Positions 21,059 through 31,821 of a DNA stretch of 64,000 bases are shown here, piece by piece (position 1 is the first letter of the stretch; every line of letters starts with the position of its first letter). A program made the position numbers and the translations under genes. The stretch is taken from the NCBI GenBank assembly GCA_030411725.1, contig MU839833.1, positions 558,001 to 622,000 on the forward strand, given 5' to 3'. The notes below the pieces were generated by a model, which searched no databases, was not told where the DNA came from, and saw nothing but the letters and a program-made list of their open reading frames with translations. The stretch comes from Echria macrotheca. Its lineage: Eukaryota; Ascomycota; Sordariomycetes; Sordariales; Schizotheciaceae.

Positions 21059-21326
21059 GACGACAGCATTGGCAATTTTTGGACATGAGGTAACATTCAA
21101 CTCGACTTGTACATATTTCCATCACTACTCTCAGCAACGCCATCGGGCATGACGACTACTTGTAACGAGACGGTAGATTTTATATACCGGCACCACGATG
21201 GTGCGCCACCAGTAGTATTGTACAAATGATTGAAACAGGTGCCCATATGCTTCTACCCACTTGAAATGCTTTCGCTATGCTGGTATAGTACAAAAGAAAA
21301 AGTATCTCTAGAAGTCGCCTCGTCGC

Positions 21327-22304
21327 TCACAAGTCGATGAGGTCTGGCGGTTTTCCGACACCCCTGAGCAGCACAATGGTGTTGCCGCTAACCAACGAGG
21401 CACCGATTTTCTCGTTGTACTCCAGGAGCCTCCCGCCTTCGACGTGGAACACTCGTAACCTGTCTTGCTCGTTGTCGGACTGGTTGTTGATATTCTGGAC
21501 CTGCAGGCTCTTCGCTGCCGCGTCCAATACCCTTCCGACCACCCAGTCCTTGCTGTAAAAGAACTGCCCCTTGGGGAACTTGGCCTTGGCCGTTTCTGCC
21601 TCGGCTTCGACATACAGGTACACCCGCTTCTCTGGCGGCAGCTTATCGTCGCCCTTGGCCGTCTTCTTGAGATTGTTGACGGCGACAATCCGTTGCGAGG
21701 CGGTCGACGGTTTCGGCTTTGGCAACGTCCGCGCAGCCGCTTCCTTGGCGGCCTCCTTCTTGGCGGCTCCCCAGCTCCGGAAGCGGGCGAGGGCACTCAT
21801 GGCGTTATCCACGACCGCCGGCGTCGGCCGCGCCCCGATGGGGATCTTGTTCTTGCAGTCGTGGTCCTCCTTGAGTCTGTGCTTCAGACAATAGTCGCGG
21901 TTGCAGCTCGAGCAGTGCACGCCGGGGACGAGGCTCGTGCCGATGACCGTCTTGCAGCCGTCGTCGGCGCAGGGCTTCTGCGAGACGAGGTCGCGCATTC
22001 GCTTGCCCTCGCCGGCCGAGTGCCTCGCGAGGTCGGCCTGCCGCTTGCGCTCGGCCCAGGCACCGGCGTTGGAGCATTGGTGTGAGGATTCGGTTCGGTG
22101 GTCGAGGCAGAAGGTCTTGCGGCAGGACTGGCAGAAGAAAGGTAGGAAGTCGAGCTGGTTGCAGTAGGTGAACTGGCAGTGGGATCCGATAAGGGTCGCA
22201 TCGCTGCCCGCCCGGGTGTCTACGGATGTTGACATGTTGACGTAGCTTGTGTCGTCTGACGACGCAGCGGGTTCTTTGCTGGAATTGGGTTTTTGGGACG
22301 ACAT
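21327..22304 (-). CDS. cuz1: AN1-type zinc-finger protein, Cuz1/ZFAND1-like
   Basis: Single exon, 325 aa. Two AN1 zinc fingers: the first with C43, C48, C58, C61, C66, H69, H75 and C77; the second with C112, C117, C131, C134, C139, H142, H148 and C150. All eight ligands of each are present. A linker rich in Ala, Lys and Pro follows, then a C-terminal ubiquitin-like fold (about 225-325, KRVYLYVEAEAETAKAKFP to the end). This order is that of yeast Cuz1 and human ZFAND1, which bring Cdc48/p97 and the 26S proteasome to arsenite-induced stress granules. The role here is inferred from family. It diverges from rad4 across a 481-base promoter region. Confidence 0.88.
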   Translation of the reverse strand: MSSQKPNSSKEPAASSDDTSYVNMSTSVDTRAGSDATLIGSHCQFTYCNQLDFLPFFCQSCRKTFCLDHRTESSHQCSNAGAWAERKRQADLARHSAGEGKRMRDLVSQKPCADDGCKTVIGTSLVPGVHCSSCNRDYCLKHRLKEDHDCKNKIPIGARPTPAVVDNAMSALARFRSWGAAKKEAAKEAAARTLPKPKPSTASQRIVAVNNLKKTAKGDDKLPPEKRVYLYVEAEAETAKAKFPKGQFFYSKDWVVGRVLDAAAKSLQVQNINNQSDNEQDRLRVFHVEGGRLLEYNEKIGASLVSGNTIVLLRGVGKPPDLIDL

Positions 22305-22785
22305 CGTGAGGGAGGGAAAGAGGTAGTTTTATAGAACGGAATGGAAGCTTCGTGAGAAGGCTGACGAGGCGGCGCGGACTGCCCCGGGGTTGCTAATTGT
22401 GTCTCGTGATTAGTGTAATCTTGTAGGGATAGGCAAAAGGGTATTGCGAAGCAAAATGGGGCAAATTGCTCTTGTCGTTGCTGACCAAAAGGTAAACCCA
22501 AGGCTGAGGCGGCGATGTTGCCTGGAGCAAGGAGCCCCGCGGTGACCTGGAAAGGTCTGGAAGACCCCGGCTGGACCCCGCGGTTTGGGTGGGCCTGGTG
22601 CCTGGGCGGGCCGCCGATTCGTCTGAAATTCGATATCCAGGGTTAGGGTCATGCGCGTCATCCAGTCGCGCCTCTTCTCCCAACGCCTGATCCGAGACTT
22701 TAGGAATTCGCAACGGCGTCACCCATCACAATTTCGAAATACCGCCTCACGATGAGCGAATCCACCAACCGGCGCTCAATCAAAG
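22305..22785. promoter_or_regulatory. Divergent promoter of cuz1-like and rad4
   Basis: 481 bases between two start codons facing away from each other, one a stress-proteolysis gene and one a nucleotide excision repair gene. No TATA box was seen. Confidence 0.5.
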
Positions 22786-25686
22786 ATGCCTCCGCACGTT
22801 CACAGCAAGCGGCTGCGTGAGCCATCGCCGGAAAAGAGGAGCCCCGCGAAGCCGAAACGCAACGGCAAGGGCCTCAGCGCTCCCCCGCGCAAACCGACGC
22901 TTTTTGACGACGTCGACGCCAGCTCCACGCCCCCCCGCTCCTCCACACGTAACGGCTCGACATCGCAAATAATAGACGATAGCGAAGATGATACAAGCTC
23001 TCTATCGTCGCTTTCGGATGTCGATTTTGACGATGTGCCGCCCTCGAAACGCCAGAAGCTAGCCGATCCTGAGGACGAGGAGGACGAGGATGAAGACATC
23101 GAATTCGAGGATGTGGATATGGAGGCGCCGCAGTCCGCGGTGCCGAGAGCGACCACGTCCGGAACCCTCGAACTTACTCTCACGAGAGACACAAGGATAT
23201 CCCTGGCCAATGTGCTGGGCAAAAAGGGGCCTTCCAAGACAGAACGAAGAATCCGGAACGCCGCCCATTGCGTCCACGTCCAGCTTTTGATGTGGCACAA
23301 TGCGATCCGCAATGCCTGGATTTGTGACCCCGAAGTTCAGGGCACACTGATATCGCTCCTTCCACCGAGGATATGGGACGAGATCGAACGATGGAGCCGG
23401 AACAGTGGCCTCGAGGTCGTGGAGGAGTCGCCCAAGAAGGTTTCGAAAGGAAAAGGCAAGGGCCGACCCTCTCGGGACTGGGGCGACGCTGCAAAACGGC
23501 TGGAGAAGGGTGCTGTGGACATGAGTCATGGAGATCCGCTCTTCAGGTTGATGAAGGTACTCGCGGCATGGTGGAAACAGCGGTTCCGGGTGACCGCCCC
23601 GGGTCTTCGAAAGATCGGCTACATGCAATTGGAGCGACTAGATCGTCTCACCAAAGCGTGGAATCAGGAAGAGCACAACCCCGACAAATTCGGAGAGAGG
23701 ATTCGGAACATTGACGAATTTCGGAACCGCGCACAGGAGTGTACCGGGAGTCGGGATGTCGGAGCGCAGCTTTTTACGGCCTTACTCCGGGGTTTAGGCC
23801 TAGAAGCCCGACTTATAGCCAACCTGCAGCCGTTAGGATTTGGCTGGACGAAGCAAGAAGAGGCGGAGCCGGAGAAAGCCGAAGGGACGATTGACGAGAC
23901 TTCGAAGGAGGTCCCCAGCACCACCGTGTCGGGACGGAAGCCGACAAACCGGGTTGGGAATGGCGGCAAGGGGCGTGCCGCTAGAACAACTTCATCCTCC
24001 CGGGCCGTTGAAGCGGAAGAGTCGGATTCCGAGCTCCTCCCCGATGCAGACAGCGACAACGACTTGGTGATAGAGCTTCAAAAACCTCTTCCAAAGAGAG
24101 GCAAGGTGTACGACACGGACCTCGAGTTTCCGCATTACTGGACCGAAGTGCTGTCCCCCGTCACCAAGAAATATCTCGCCGTGGACGCAATTGTGAAATC
24201 CGTCATTGCTACCAATAGGGAGCTCGTAGAGTCTCTCGAGCCCCGCGGAGCCAAAGCCGATAAAGCGAAGCAGGTGATCGCGTACGTCGTGGGATTCTCC
24301 GCCGATGGAACGGCAAAAGATGTCACAGTACGGTACCTCAAACGGCAAGTTTTCCCTGGTCGTACCAAGGGCGTGCGGATGCCGGTTGAGAAAATACCGG
24401 TCCATGATCACAACGGCAAGGTCAAACGCTATGAGCTACGAGACTGGTTTCGGTCCGTCATGAGAGGTTATGTTCGAGGCGATAAAGACCATCCGATCAC
24501 GGAGATTGACGAAGAAGAGGACGCGGCCGATTTGAAACCGGCGAAGGCGGAGAAGAAGGAGGTTAAGGAGGGCGAGGAGACGCTACAGTACTACAAACAG
24601 TCCAAGGAATTTGTCCTGGAACGCCATCTCAAGCGTGAGGAGGCTTTATTGCCCACTGCAGAGCCTGTCAAATTCTTCCGCAATAAGAGTAAGGGCTCTG
24701 TCGCTCCCCAAGACGAGCCTGTTTACTCGCGGAAGGATGTCGTGCAAGTCAAGAGCGCCGAAACATGGCACAAGCAGGGCCGAGCTCCCATCGCCGGCGA
24801 GGAGCCGCTTAAGCGTGTGCCGTACCGCGCTGCCACGACGAATCGACGGCGTGAACTTGCGGAAGCCGAGGCAGCCACGGGCCAGAAGGTACTTCAGGGC
24901 TTGTACAGTTTCGACCAGACCGACTGGATCATTCCCCCACCGATTCAGAACGGCATCATCCCGAAGAACGAGTATGGAAACATTGACTTGTTCGCCCAGC
25001 ATATGTGCCCGGAGGGCGCGGTACACGTGCCATATCGAGGCGCAATGCGTGTGTGCAAGAGGCTAGGGATAGATTTTGCGGAAGCGGTGGTGGACTTCGA
25101 GTTTGGGCATCGTATGGCGGTTCCTGTTATACAAGGCGTTGTGGTTGCAGAGGAGTACCACAACCAAGTTATGGAGGAGCTTGCCAAGGACGAGGCCGAA
25201 AAGGCACGGAAAGAGGACGAGAAACGCAGGAAGGCGGCACTAGCCAAGTGGAGAAAATTCCTCATGGGGATGCGCATCGTCGAACGCATCAAGCAGGACT
25301 ATGGCCACCTGAGTGATGACGTTGACATATTTGGGCGGGGCCGAGGTGATAGAAATGTGATTGACGGGGCTAGCGGGACGCATGCTGGGGATGAAACAAT
25401 GGCTGGGGGCTTTCTACGTGACGGGTCGGAGGAAGAGGAAGAGTCGGTGACTCCGTTGACTTCTGGATTCTTCCCTGTCGCGGACGACGACGATGACGAA
25501 GCGGGCGACGTCTTGGAGGTTGATCATGGCGATGGGGCGGCTGCAGGCGGGTTCGTGATGAGCGCGGAGCCAGCACAACGGCCTGCAGAGAATGCCAAGG
25601 GCTCATCGTCGCGAAGGAGGCGGAGGCTGCGCTCAAGCGACGATTGTGGCAACGAGGAGGAAGGCTCTGAGCTAGAGGATGGCTAG
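22786..25686 (+). CDS. rad4: DNA repair protein Rad4/XPC (rhp41/rhp42-like)
   Basis: Single exon, 966 aa. The N-terminus is basic and then strongly acidic (EDEEDEDEDIEFEDVDME near residues 100-118). A transglutaminase-like fold follows (about 140-560), including LFTALLRGLGLEARLIANLQP and HYWTEVLSPVTKKYLAVDAI. The three beta-hairpin domains follow: BHD1 near YYKQSKEFVLERHLKREEAL (about 600-650), BHD2 near YSRKDVVQVKSAETWHKQGR (about 650-725) and BHD3 near EYGNIDLFAQHMCPEGAVHV (about 725-800). The tail is charged and low in complexity. Rad4/XPC binds distorted DNA with Rad23 and starts global-genome nucleotide excision repair in the nucleus. Length is typical of filamentous fungi. The catalytic triad of the transglutaminase fold is not expected to be active in this family. 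Confidence 0.94.
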   Translation: MPPHVHSKRLREPSPEKRSPAKPKRNGKGLSAPPRKPTLFDDVDASSTPPRSSTRNGSTSQIIDDSEDDTSSLSSLSDVDFDDVPPSKRQKLADPEDEEDEDEDIEFEDVDMEAPQSAVPRATTSGTLELTLTRDTRISLANVLGKKGPSKTERRIRNAAHCVHVQLLMWHNAIRNAWICDPEVQGTLISLLPPRIWDEIERWSRNSGLEVVEESPKKVSKGKGKGRPSRDWGDAAKRLEKGAVDMSHGDPLFRLMKVLAAWWKQRFRVTAPGLRKIGYMQLERLDRLTKAWNQEEHNPDKFGERIRNIDEFRNRAQECTGSRDVGAQLFTALLRGLGLEARLIANLQPLGFGWTKQEEAEPEKAEGTIDETSKEVPSTTVSGRKPTNRVGNGGKGRAARTTSSSRAVEAEESDSELLPDADSDNDLVIELQKPLPKRGKVYDTDLEFPHYWTEVLSPVTKKYLAVDAIVKSVIATNRELVESLEPRGAKADKAKQVIAYVVGFSADGTAKDVTVRYLKRQVFPGRTKGVRMPVEKIPVHDHNGKVKRYELRDWFRSVMRGYVRGDKDHPITEIDEEEDAADLKPAKAEKKEVKEGEETLQYYKQSKEFVLERHLKREEALLPTAEPVKFFRNKSKGSVAPQDEPVYSRKDVVQVKSAETWHKQGRAPIAGEEPLKRVPYRAATTNRRRELAEAEAATGQKVLQGLYSFDQTDWIIPPPIQNGIIPKNEYGNIDLFAQHMCPEGAVHVPYRGAMRVCKRLGIDFAEAVVDFEFGHRMAVPVIQGVVVAEEYHNQVMEELAKDEAEKARKEDEKRRKAALAKWRKFLMGMRIVERIKQDYGHLSDDVDIFGRGRGDRNVIDGASGTHAGDETMAGGFLRDGSEEEEESVTPLTSGFFPVADDDDDEAGDVLEVDHGDGAAAGGFVMSAEPAQRPAENAKGSSSRRRRRLRSSDDCGNEEEGSELEDG

Positions 25687-26916
25687 GGAGGGATTTATGT
25701 CCTGTTTTATGCATAATCGGTCAATCTTGGACCGGTTACCTGGGAGTTCAGGTTTCCGGGTGACCGGGTGCTGGAGTTTGCTGTCGAGAGCACCAAGGCT
25801 TAAATAGCCTGTGGCGCGCACCGCGCTTTGGGTGCTTTCGGTGGCATCAAGAGCCCGAGTAAGGGGCAAACCAACACTCGGGTCGATTTTCTACAGCAAT
25901 CCTACCATTTCACGCCTTGCATTACATTACGGAATAAAGATAGCTTGCTTCCCGACTCCGGGAAAGGTACCCGCCCCATCAGCTCTCGAATAAATTCCCG
26001 GGTATTCTCACGCGTTTCACACTCCCACCGCCAAACTCTCAGCTGCGTGGGCGAGCAGTCGCGGCCGACTCGCTGCTGGAAACCACGTTCCAGGATTGTG
26101 GAGCATACTGTGCAACTGCGTATGCTGCGGGCTGGAAGGTGGGGATCGAAGAAGAACGAAACGGGTGGCTATATGAACACCAGAATCCACTTCTAAATTC
26201 TCGGTTGGACGTGACACTCGGATCCACGCACCCATTTACAAGTCCCACGCCACAAAGACCCCACGAGCCTTGTGAGGCTGGCTCGGCATTGTGGATCACC
26301 TGTGGTGCCAGCTCGTCGGGCCGCGAGTGACTGGGGGTTGTGGCACATTATTAGCGCTGCTATCTGGAATCAGCGTGGTTCCACCTACATCCGGTTAGTG
26401 TTCCTAGCGAAAGCCCCCTGACTTTTGTTTGCGAACCGCCGTCTTTACTTTGTCCAAGGGTGAAGCGATTGTCCTTCAAGGATTCGCACCACACGCCTCT
26501 CTCCTTCATCGTTGGGATGGCGATGATCCATCAAGCACGCGCCAGACAAGGCGCTCGGTGCTATTCGCACTAAGCTGCCGGGCCCCCGCCAGGCTCTAAC
26601 AGCTGCTGAGGATCATTTGCGCAGTGCCCCAACTTCCGAAAGTCGTTTGTCCCCAAACCCCGTGCGACGAGGCCAGTAACCACGTAGTCAGGCCGTAGCG
26701 GGCAGGCTACCTACCGGAAACTCGACGCCGACCACCGCCCTCGCCGATTCTCTGCCCGCTTTTTTCGGCGGTGGCGCCTTCTGCTGCCTTCCTCGCACTC
26801 TTCCTGAGGTCTCCCTCGACTTCTCTCGCCATTACCGATGGATAGCCAAATTGATACTGGCATCAAGCCCCTCCAGTAACGACATCGACACCGTCGCACA
26901 GAGTCAGGTCGTGGCA
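25687..26916. other. Intergenic between rad4 and the RBR ligase gene
   Basis: No gene seen. The last few hundred bases, rich in CCTC and TCGC, are probably the promoter and leader of the RBR ligase gene. Confidence 0.45.
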
Positions 26917-29831
26917 ATGGCAGACGACAACTCCCGTGCGTTTCCAGCGATGTAAGTTAACCATACGCTTTCCTTGAGTCCAATATGTTTCATCGTTTTT
27001 TTCCTGAGCTTCCTCTTCGTGGTTGCCGAGTGGCGCTGCGGGCTACTGCAGAGGAATCTCTCGGCCGACGGCTCCAGACAACGGCCGGCCCCGTCGATGG
27101 CGCCGCGCCATCTTTGGCATGCTTAGTTCGTTTCCTAGCTTCAGCCCACTTGATTCGGGTCTTGCTGCGGCAGACCCCTCCGGATTTAAGCTCGGCGGGG
27201 TGGTAGGCTCGACTAGTCTCCCAGTCTTCGCCCATTTCCTTTACTTGTTCGGCTGCCAGCATGTCGTCGAGCTTCTCCCTCGCTCGCGGGACTCTCTGTC
27301 TCTCTCTCTCTCTGTGTTATTTTGAGTCTTGCTCTCCTCGGTCGGCCTGAACGTATGGCGCCAGAGGTGGTAACGAGGCACCGTTTCGCTGGCTTGTTGA
27401 TTGGTGGCCGAAGAAGTCAAGACAAACTCAAGTCCCTCCAGAGAAGATTAGCGGAGCTGGGAGCGCGAACCAAAGCGCGAGTGCCCAACCGAGCAATATC
27501 TAACTCGGCACACAGGCCCCGGCAACCAGCTCAACATCAGGTTATCGTGGTCCCTGGTTCGAGCCAAGGATCCGAAAATACCGATGTTCCTGATTTGCGC
27601 CAGGAGCAAGCCGAAGCAGTCGTGATTCCTGACTCAAGCCAAGGGGAGGCGGTCAACACCTGGCCGGCGTGCCAGGAAGCAGTCTTGAAGTGCTTTCCCA
27701 ACATATGCCCGGAATATCTCCTGCAGGTGGCCACAAGGCTCGAATTCGACTCCGAGACTATCATCACGCATATCCTCGATGAGCAGGAAAGGGGTGTGCA
27801 TTACCCGGTCCAACCGAACCCTGTCAAGAGAAAGAGAAAGCGAGAAGAGACTCCGGAGGAACCAAACGAGCCCGACAAGAACGACGCGCGCCTCCTAAAC
27901 AAGAATGACCCGTTCACTGTCCAATACAGACAAGCCGCGTAAGTCTACTCTCATCCCCCATCTTCGTGTGCTGACTCTTTTAGTCGGCACCTTATTATGG
28001 CTGCATTCCCCACTGTTTATGCCCCCGATGTCGACCGAATTTTCAAGGAGAACAACTACCTGCTTTCCGGTACATACAAGGCAATCGAAGAGCTGTTGAC
28101 GGGCGAAGGCGGCCCAAAATTACGAGTCAAGAAAGTAGTTTCAAAACTCGACGACCATATTTATGACGATAGCCACAAAGACGGAGAGAAACTGGCTCTG
28201 GCTGAGTACCGGACCGCTCTAAGCCAGACGGAAGCCAAGAAGGCTGAGGAACGCAACCTGGAGCGTGCCCGGGCGGCAGGGGAAATTGAGGAATGCGGGT
28301 GTTGCTTTGGCGAATACGCCCTGAACAGGATGATCCACTGCAGCGGCGAGGTTTTGCACTGGTTTTGCCGTGACTGTTCAAGGAAGATGGCCGAGGTGGC
28401 AGTTGGAGAGGGCAAACACCAGCTGCAATGCATGTCCATGGACGAATGCGAGGCCGAATTCGCACCGGATCAGAGAGCCATATTTCTCGACAAAAAGCTG
28501 GCTCGTGCCTTGGAGGAACTGGAGCGGGACGCTTCTCTGCGCATGGCAGGCATCGAGAACTTGGCCAGATGCCCGTTCTGCCCTTATGCCGCCGAATACC
28601 CTCCTGCCGACCAAAACAAGGAGTTCGAGTGCCAAAACCCCGACTGCGGTGTCGTGAGCTGCAGGCTATGCGAAAAGGAGACACACATTCCCAAGACCTG
28701 CAAAGAGGCGGCAGATGATGGATACTCGGCGAGACATCAGATTGAGGAAGCCATGTCGCTGGCACTGATCCGCAAATGCAACAAATGTAGGACCCCCTTA
28801 CCAACTTACAGTCTATACATCGAGTTCTGTTCTGATGGTCAGTAGGTGGCGCACCGTTCATCAAAGAATCGGGCTGCAACAAGATGACCTGCACAAGCCC
28901 GGGATGCCACAATGTGCAGTGCTACATCTGTTCTCAATCCTGCGGTTACGACCACTTCAACGACCGGAAGCGAGGTGGCAAGGAAGGCAATTGTCCTCTG
29001 TTCGACCCGGATGTCGAACAACGACATGAGGAGGAGGTCAGAGCAGCCCAGGAAAAGGCACGGCAGGAGATTGCCAGCGCGAACCCGGGAGTTGATCCCA
29101 AGATGCTGGATGTCGAATTCTCAGAGAGAATCAAGGCAGATGATGAGGAGAGGAAGAAAGCTCGCGAGCTGGCTAGAGCTCAAGCGCAGGCTCCAGCTCC
29201 CCGTATGTAGAGATACCGGCATTGTTGATGTGCCTCGCTAATCGCGTGGATAGGTGGAGGTCGTGGTCCCGAACGTCGGCCGCATGTCAATGCTGCACAC
29301 ATTGTCGGTGGCCTGCCCCATATGCCGCAGCGTAATCAGAATGTGCCTAATCCAGATGTCGCCCTACGGGAATATTGGCATAACGAGCAGATACAAGTCC
29401 CGAATGCACAACCATGGGTACAGGCACAGCCAGCAGGGCCAGCAAATGTCCAGGGACTATCTGTGGCTCAGCAAAACGTATTACAGGCCCAGGTATGGGC
29501 ACAACAAGTACGGGCCCAGGAATGGATACAAGCGCAACAAGCACTGGCACAAGAACAACAAGCACAGGCACATATTCAGCCGCCATGGGTACAGGATCAA
29601 CAACTGCTGGGCGAGTTACATGCACGGCAGGCGGGAGCGCAGATTCAAGCCCAGCAGCAACAGGGCAACGCGATACACCCGATAGCGCCAGGAGCACAGA
29701 TACCGGCACCGGTACAAGGGAACGGGAACCTGCGAGCTCAGCCATGGCAGCAAGCAGGTCATCCACAGATAAACTGGCCGCAAGCAGGTCATCCACAGAT
29801 GGACTGGGGCTGGCCGGGGCAAAATCTCTGA
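26917..29831 (+). CDS. RBR E3 ubiquitin ligase, RNF216/TRIAD3-like
   Basis: Exons 3 to 5 are firm: 27984-28786, 28846-29202 and 29254-29831, with introns of 59 and 51 bases. Exon 2 ends at 27938 before a 45-base intron. Exon 1 is tentative: ATG at 26917, GTAAGT donor at 26952, joining near 27414 to give ...AFPA-ISQDKLKSLQRR. The full model has about 765 aa. An RBR domain starts near residue 291: RING1 (CGCCFGEYALNRMIHCSG), IBR (CPFCPYAAEYP to CRLCEKETHIPKTC), and RING2 beginning CNKCGAPFIKESGCNKMTC, where the cysteine of GCNKMTC is the likely thioester-forming residue. This order and spacing are those of RNF216, which in animals targets signalling and autophagy proteins. The tail is Gln/Ala/Pro-rich with a repeated QAGHPQ motif. 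The 5' end needs transcript data. Confidence 0.85.
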
Positions 29832-30770
29832 TCACCGCTTCTTTTGGCATGAAAAGACGCCGCGACGACGCTTCATCATTGTCTTTGCGCCATGCCTACA
29901 TAGGTAGGCAAGTTACTCCGGTAGGGGGTACTTGTCACACTGGTAACGCAGCGACCGCCGGCATTTTTGCTCCTCTCCCAGCCAGCTATATATAACTCTC
30001 TCAGCAAAGCCGCACGTGTCATCAGGTCTAAGTCTATAGGATGGTAGGCACGAGGGCATCGGCATTTCCAGCGACTCGGTTTATGTCTTTGGACGTTTGC
30101 TATGTTTCCGAGGTGGGTTCACGGGGCATGGGGATGATCATAGTGGAAAGGCCGGGAAACCGCGGTGGGCTGGCTGTTTCATCTCTCCTCTGCTTACTTA
30201 CTCGCCTCTTCGAAGCATCATGAGTTCTTCTGCAGTATCATACGGTTTTTGTAATGTTTTGGTCGGTCCCGTTTCACAAGTTTTGGTCTTGGTTGGTCTG
30301 GGTTTTCTATCATGGAGGAGGAGGAATGCATTCCCATCGGCGTTGTAGCGAAGAAAGTTCATAGTCCTTTTCATAAACAGCTCCAGATGCTAATTTGTGA
30401 TCCTTGCATTCTCTTTCCTGTCTGCCTGGTTTAGTTTCGCTGGGTTGGAGCGCATGCGCACCGAGGAGAGGATAGCAGGCACTCATGTGCTATAACCACA
30501 TAGAAGAGGGACCGCTTACCCCCTTAAGGGGTGGAAGCCTTCGGCCTCCTACGGCATAATACAAATAATAATTTTCGTCGGGTGTGAGGTGCGGTGCAAG
30601 GTACAAGTACAATATATATATATATATATCCCTGGGGATGCCCACGGCGTATCTGTAAGCGGATAACGGGTAACGAGACAAGCCCCCGAGAAAATTTTTT
30701 TTACAAGTGAACGAACGAGTAGCTGGGTATCTCGACATATTAAACTAAACTGTGACTGTATATGTATATC
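29832..30770. other. Intergenic between convergent RBR and dcc1-like genes
   Basis: Holds two 3' untranslated regions. A (TA)n microsatellite lies at 30612-30629. No gene is supported. Confidence 0.5.
30612..30629. repeat. (TA)n microsatellite
   Basis: An 18-base TA dinucleotide run in the intergenic or 3' untranslated region downstream of the dcc1-like gene. Confidence 0.85.
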
Positions 30771-31258
30771 CTATCTCCCCTTCCCAAACCGCTCATGCCA
30801 CTTCCCCCTCGCCCGCGGCGCCGGCGCCTCCCCCTCCTCCGGGACGAGTTCGATCGTCTCGTGCACTGTGGCTATGGCGCGGATCCCAGTTGTAGAGTTT
30901 GAGTCTGCTGGATCTGTTGGCTCGAGCAGCATGAGCGCGTTGGACGTGTTCTTCTGGCGGAGGGAGTAGGTTTTTGCGTTTGCGTTGGGGCCGGCGGGGG
31001 TCTTGAGGATCGCGGCTGTTGGTGTTGAGTGGAGGGTTAGGCTGTGGGAAGGAGGTGTGTTAGTGTGTGTGTGTGGGGGGGGAGGAAGGGGGTGATGGAG
31101 GAAGGGGGAGGGGGGAAGACTTGCGTGGGTGGATTGTCGGACTCGAGGAGGGTGACTAGTTCGGGCGGGAGCTCGAGGAGTTTGTAGCCGCGGCCGTGGG
31201 GGGCGTGGTACAGCGGGATTGCGGGTGGTGTATTTGTTGCGTCTTGCCCGGTTGGCAT
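30771..31258 (-). CDS. dcc1: Sister chromatid cohesion protein Dcc1-like, apparently truncated
   Basis: Two exons, 31258-31125 and 31041-30771, 134 aa. The join needs a GC-AG intron (donor GCAAGT at 31124, acceptor CACAG at 31042), which produces NPPTLTLHSTPTA in frame; no GT donor gives a readable product. The protein matches the N-terminal beta domain of Dcc1 (YKLLELPPELVTLLESDNPP, ILKTP, KTYSLRQKNTSNALMLLEP, GIRAIATVHETIELVPEE). In Ctf18-RFC this part forms the triple barrel with Ctf8 and the Ctf18 tail. Dcc1 is usually about 350-400 aa and continues with winged-helix domains that touch DNA and polymerase epsilon. Here the reading frame passes straight from the barrel to a short tail, KWHERFGKGR. 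Either this lineage has a shortened Dcc1 or a deletion occurred. Function is inferred from family. Confidence 0.72.
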
Positions 31259-31821
31259 TTCTGCTTCTCGGGGTAGTAATTCTTGGGGGTTGGGTTGTTC
31301 TTGGTTTTTTTTGCTGGATGAGGTTGCGCGGTCGTCGGTGTGTTGGGACGGGGTGTGTGGATGGCGGGGTGTGGTGAGGTTTTGGAGCGCGGTTGGTTTA
31401 AGCTGTGGTGGGCGGGATGTTACCCCGCGGCAATCTTTGGACGCGAGTCTCCCGCGTTGGCAGGTGATCCCGTACCCCTGACGGGTGGGTACAGGGCGTG
31501 TGCGACAGGGATTATGGTGAAGACGCCGATCTTCTCCACTGACGGGCTAGCGCTGTGCTGCTGGTGAGCCCTGTTCCGTTCACCTGGGACTTTTGATGTT
31601 TCGTTTCACAACAGGCAACAGGAATCATGGTTGCAATATTTCGCCGCCTCGTTCTGAAGGATTGTCTATACACCTCTTTAGTACTCAAGAAGCCATGCAG
31701 ATCCATGTTGAGTTTCTTGTTTTGGAATCATCATGAGTTCGGTGGGTGCCTGTGTTGTCTTGAGTATCCCACACTGTCCACAGAGCCACAACTTTCCGTT
31801 GCCGAACGGAAGGACAACACA
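31259..31821. other. Promoter of dcc1-like gene
   Basis: 563 bases between the dcc1-like start codon and the stop codon of the next minus-strand gene. GT-rich; no other feature seen. Confidence 0.45.

Noticed and set aside
20360..21100. A 246-codon minus-strand open frame over the mtp18-like gene
   Set aside because: Shadow of exon 2 of the plus-strand gene, which has recognisable family motifs.
22393..22722. Open frames in the cuz1-rad4 promoter
   Set aside because: Short, overlapping and without conserved motifs; the location between two divergent start codons fits a promoter better.
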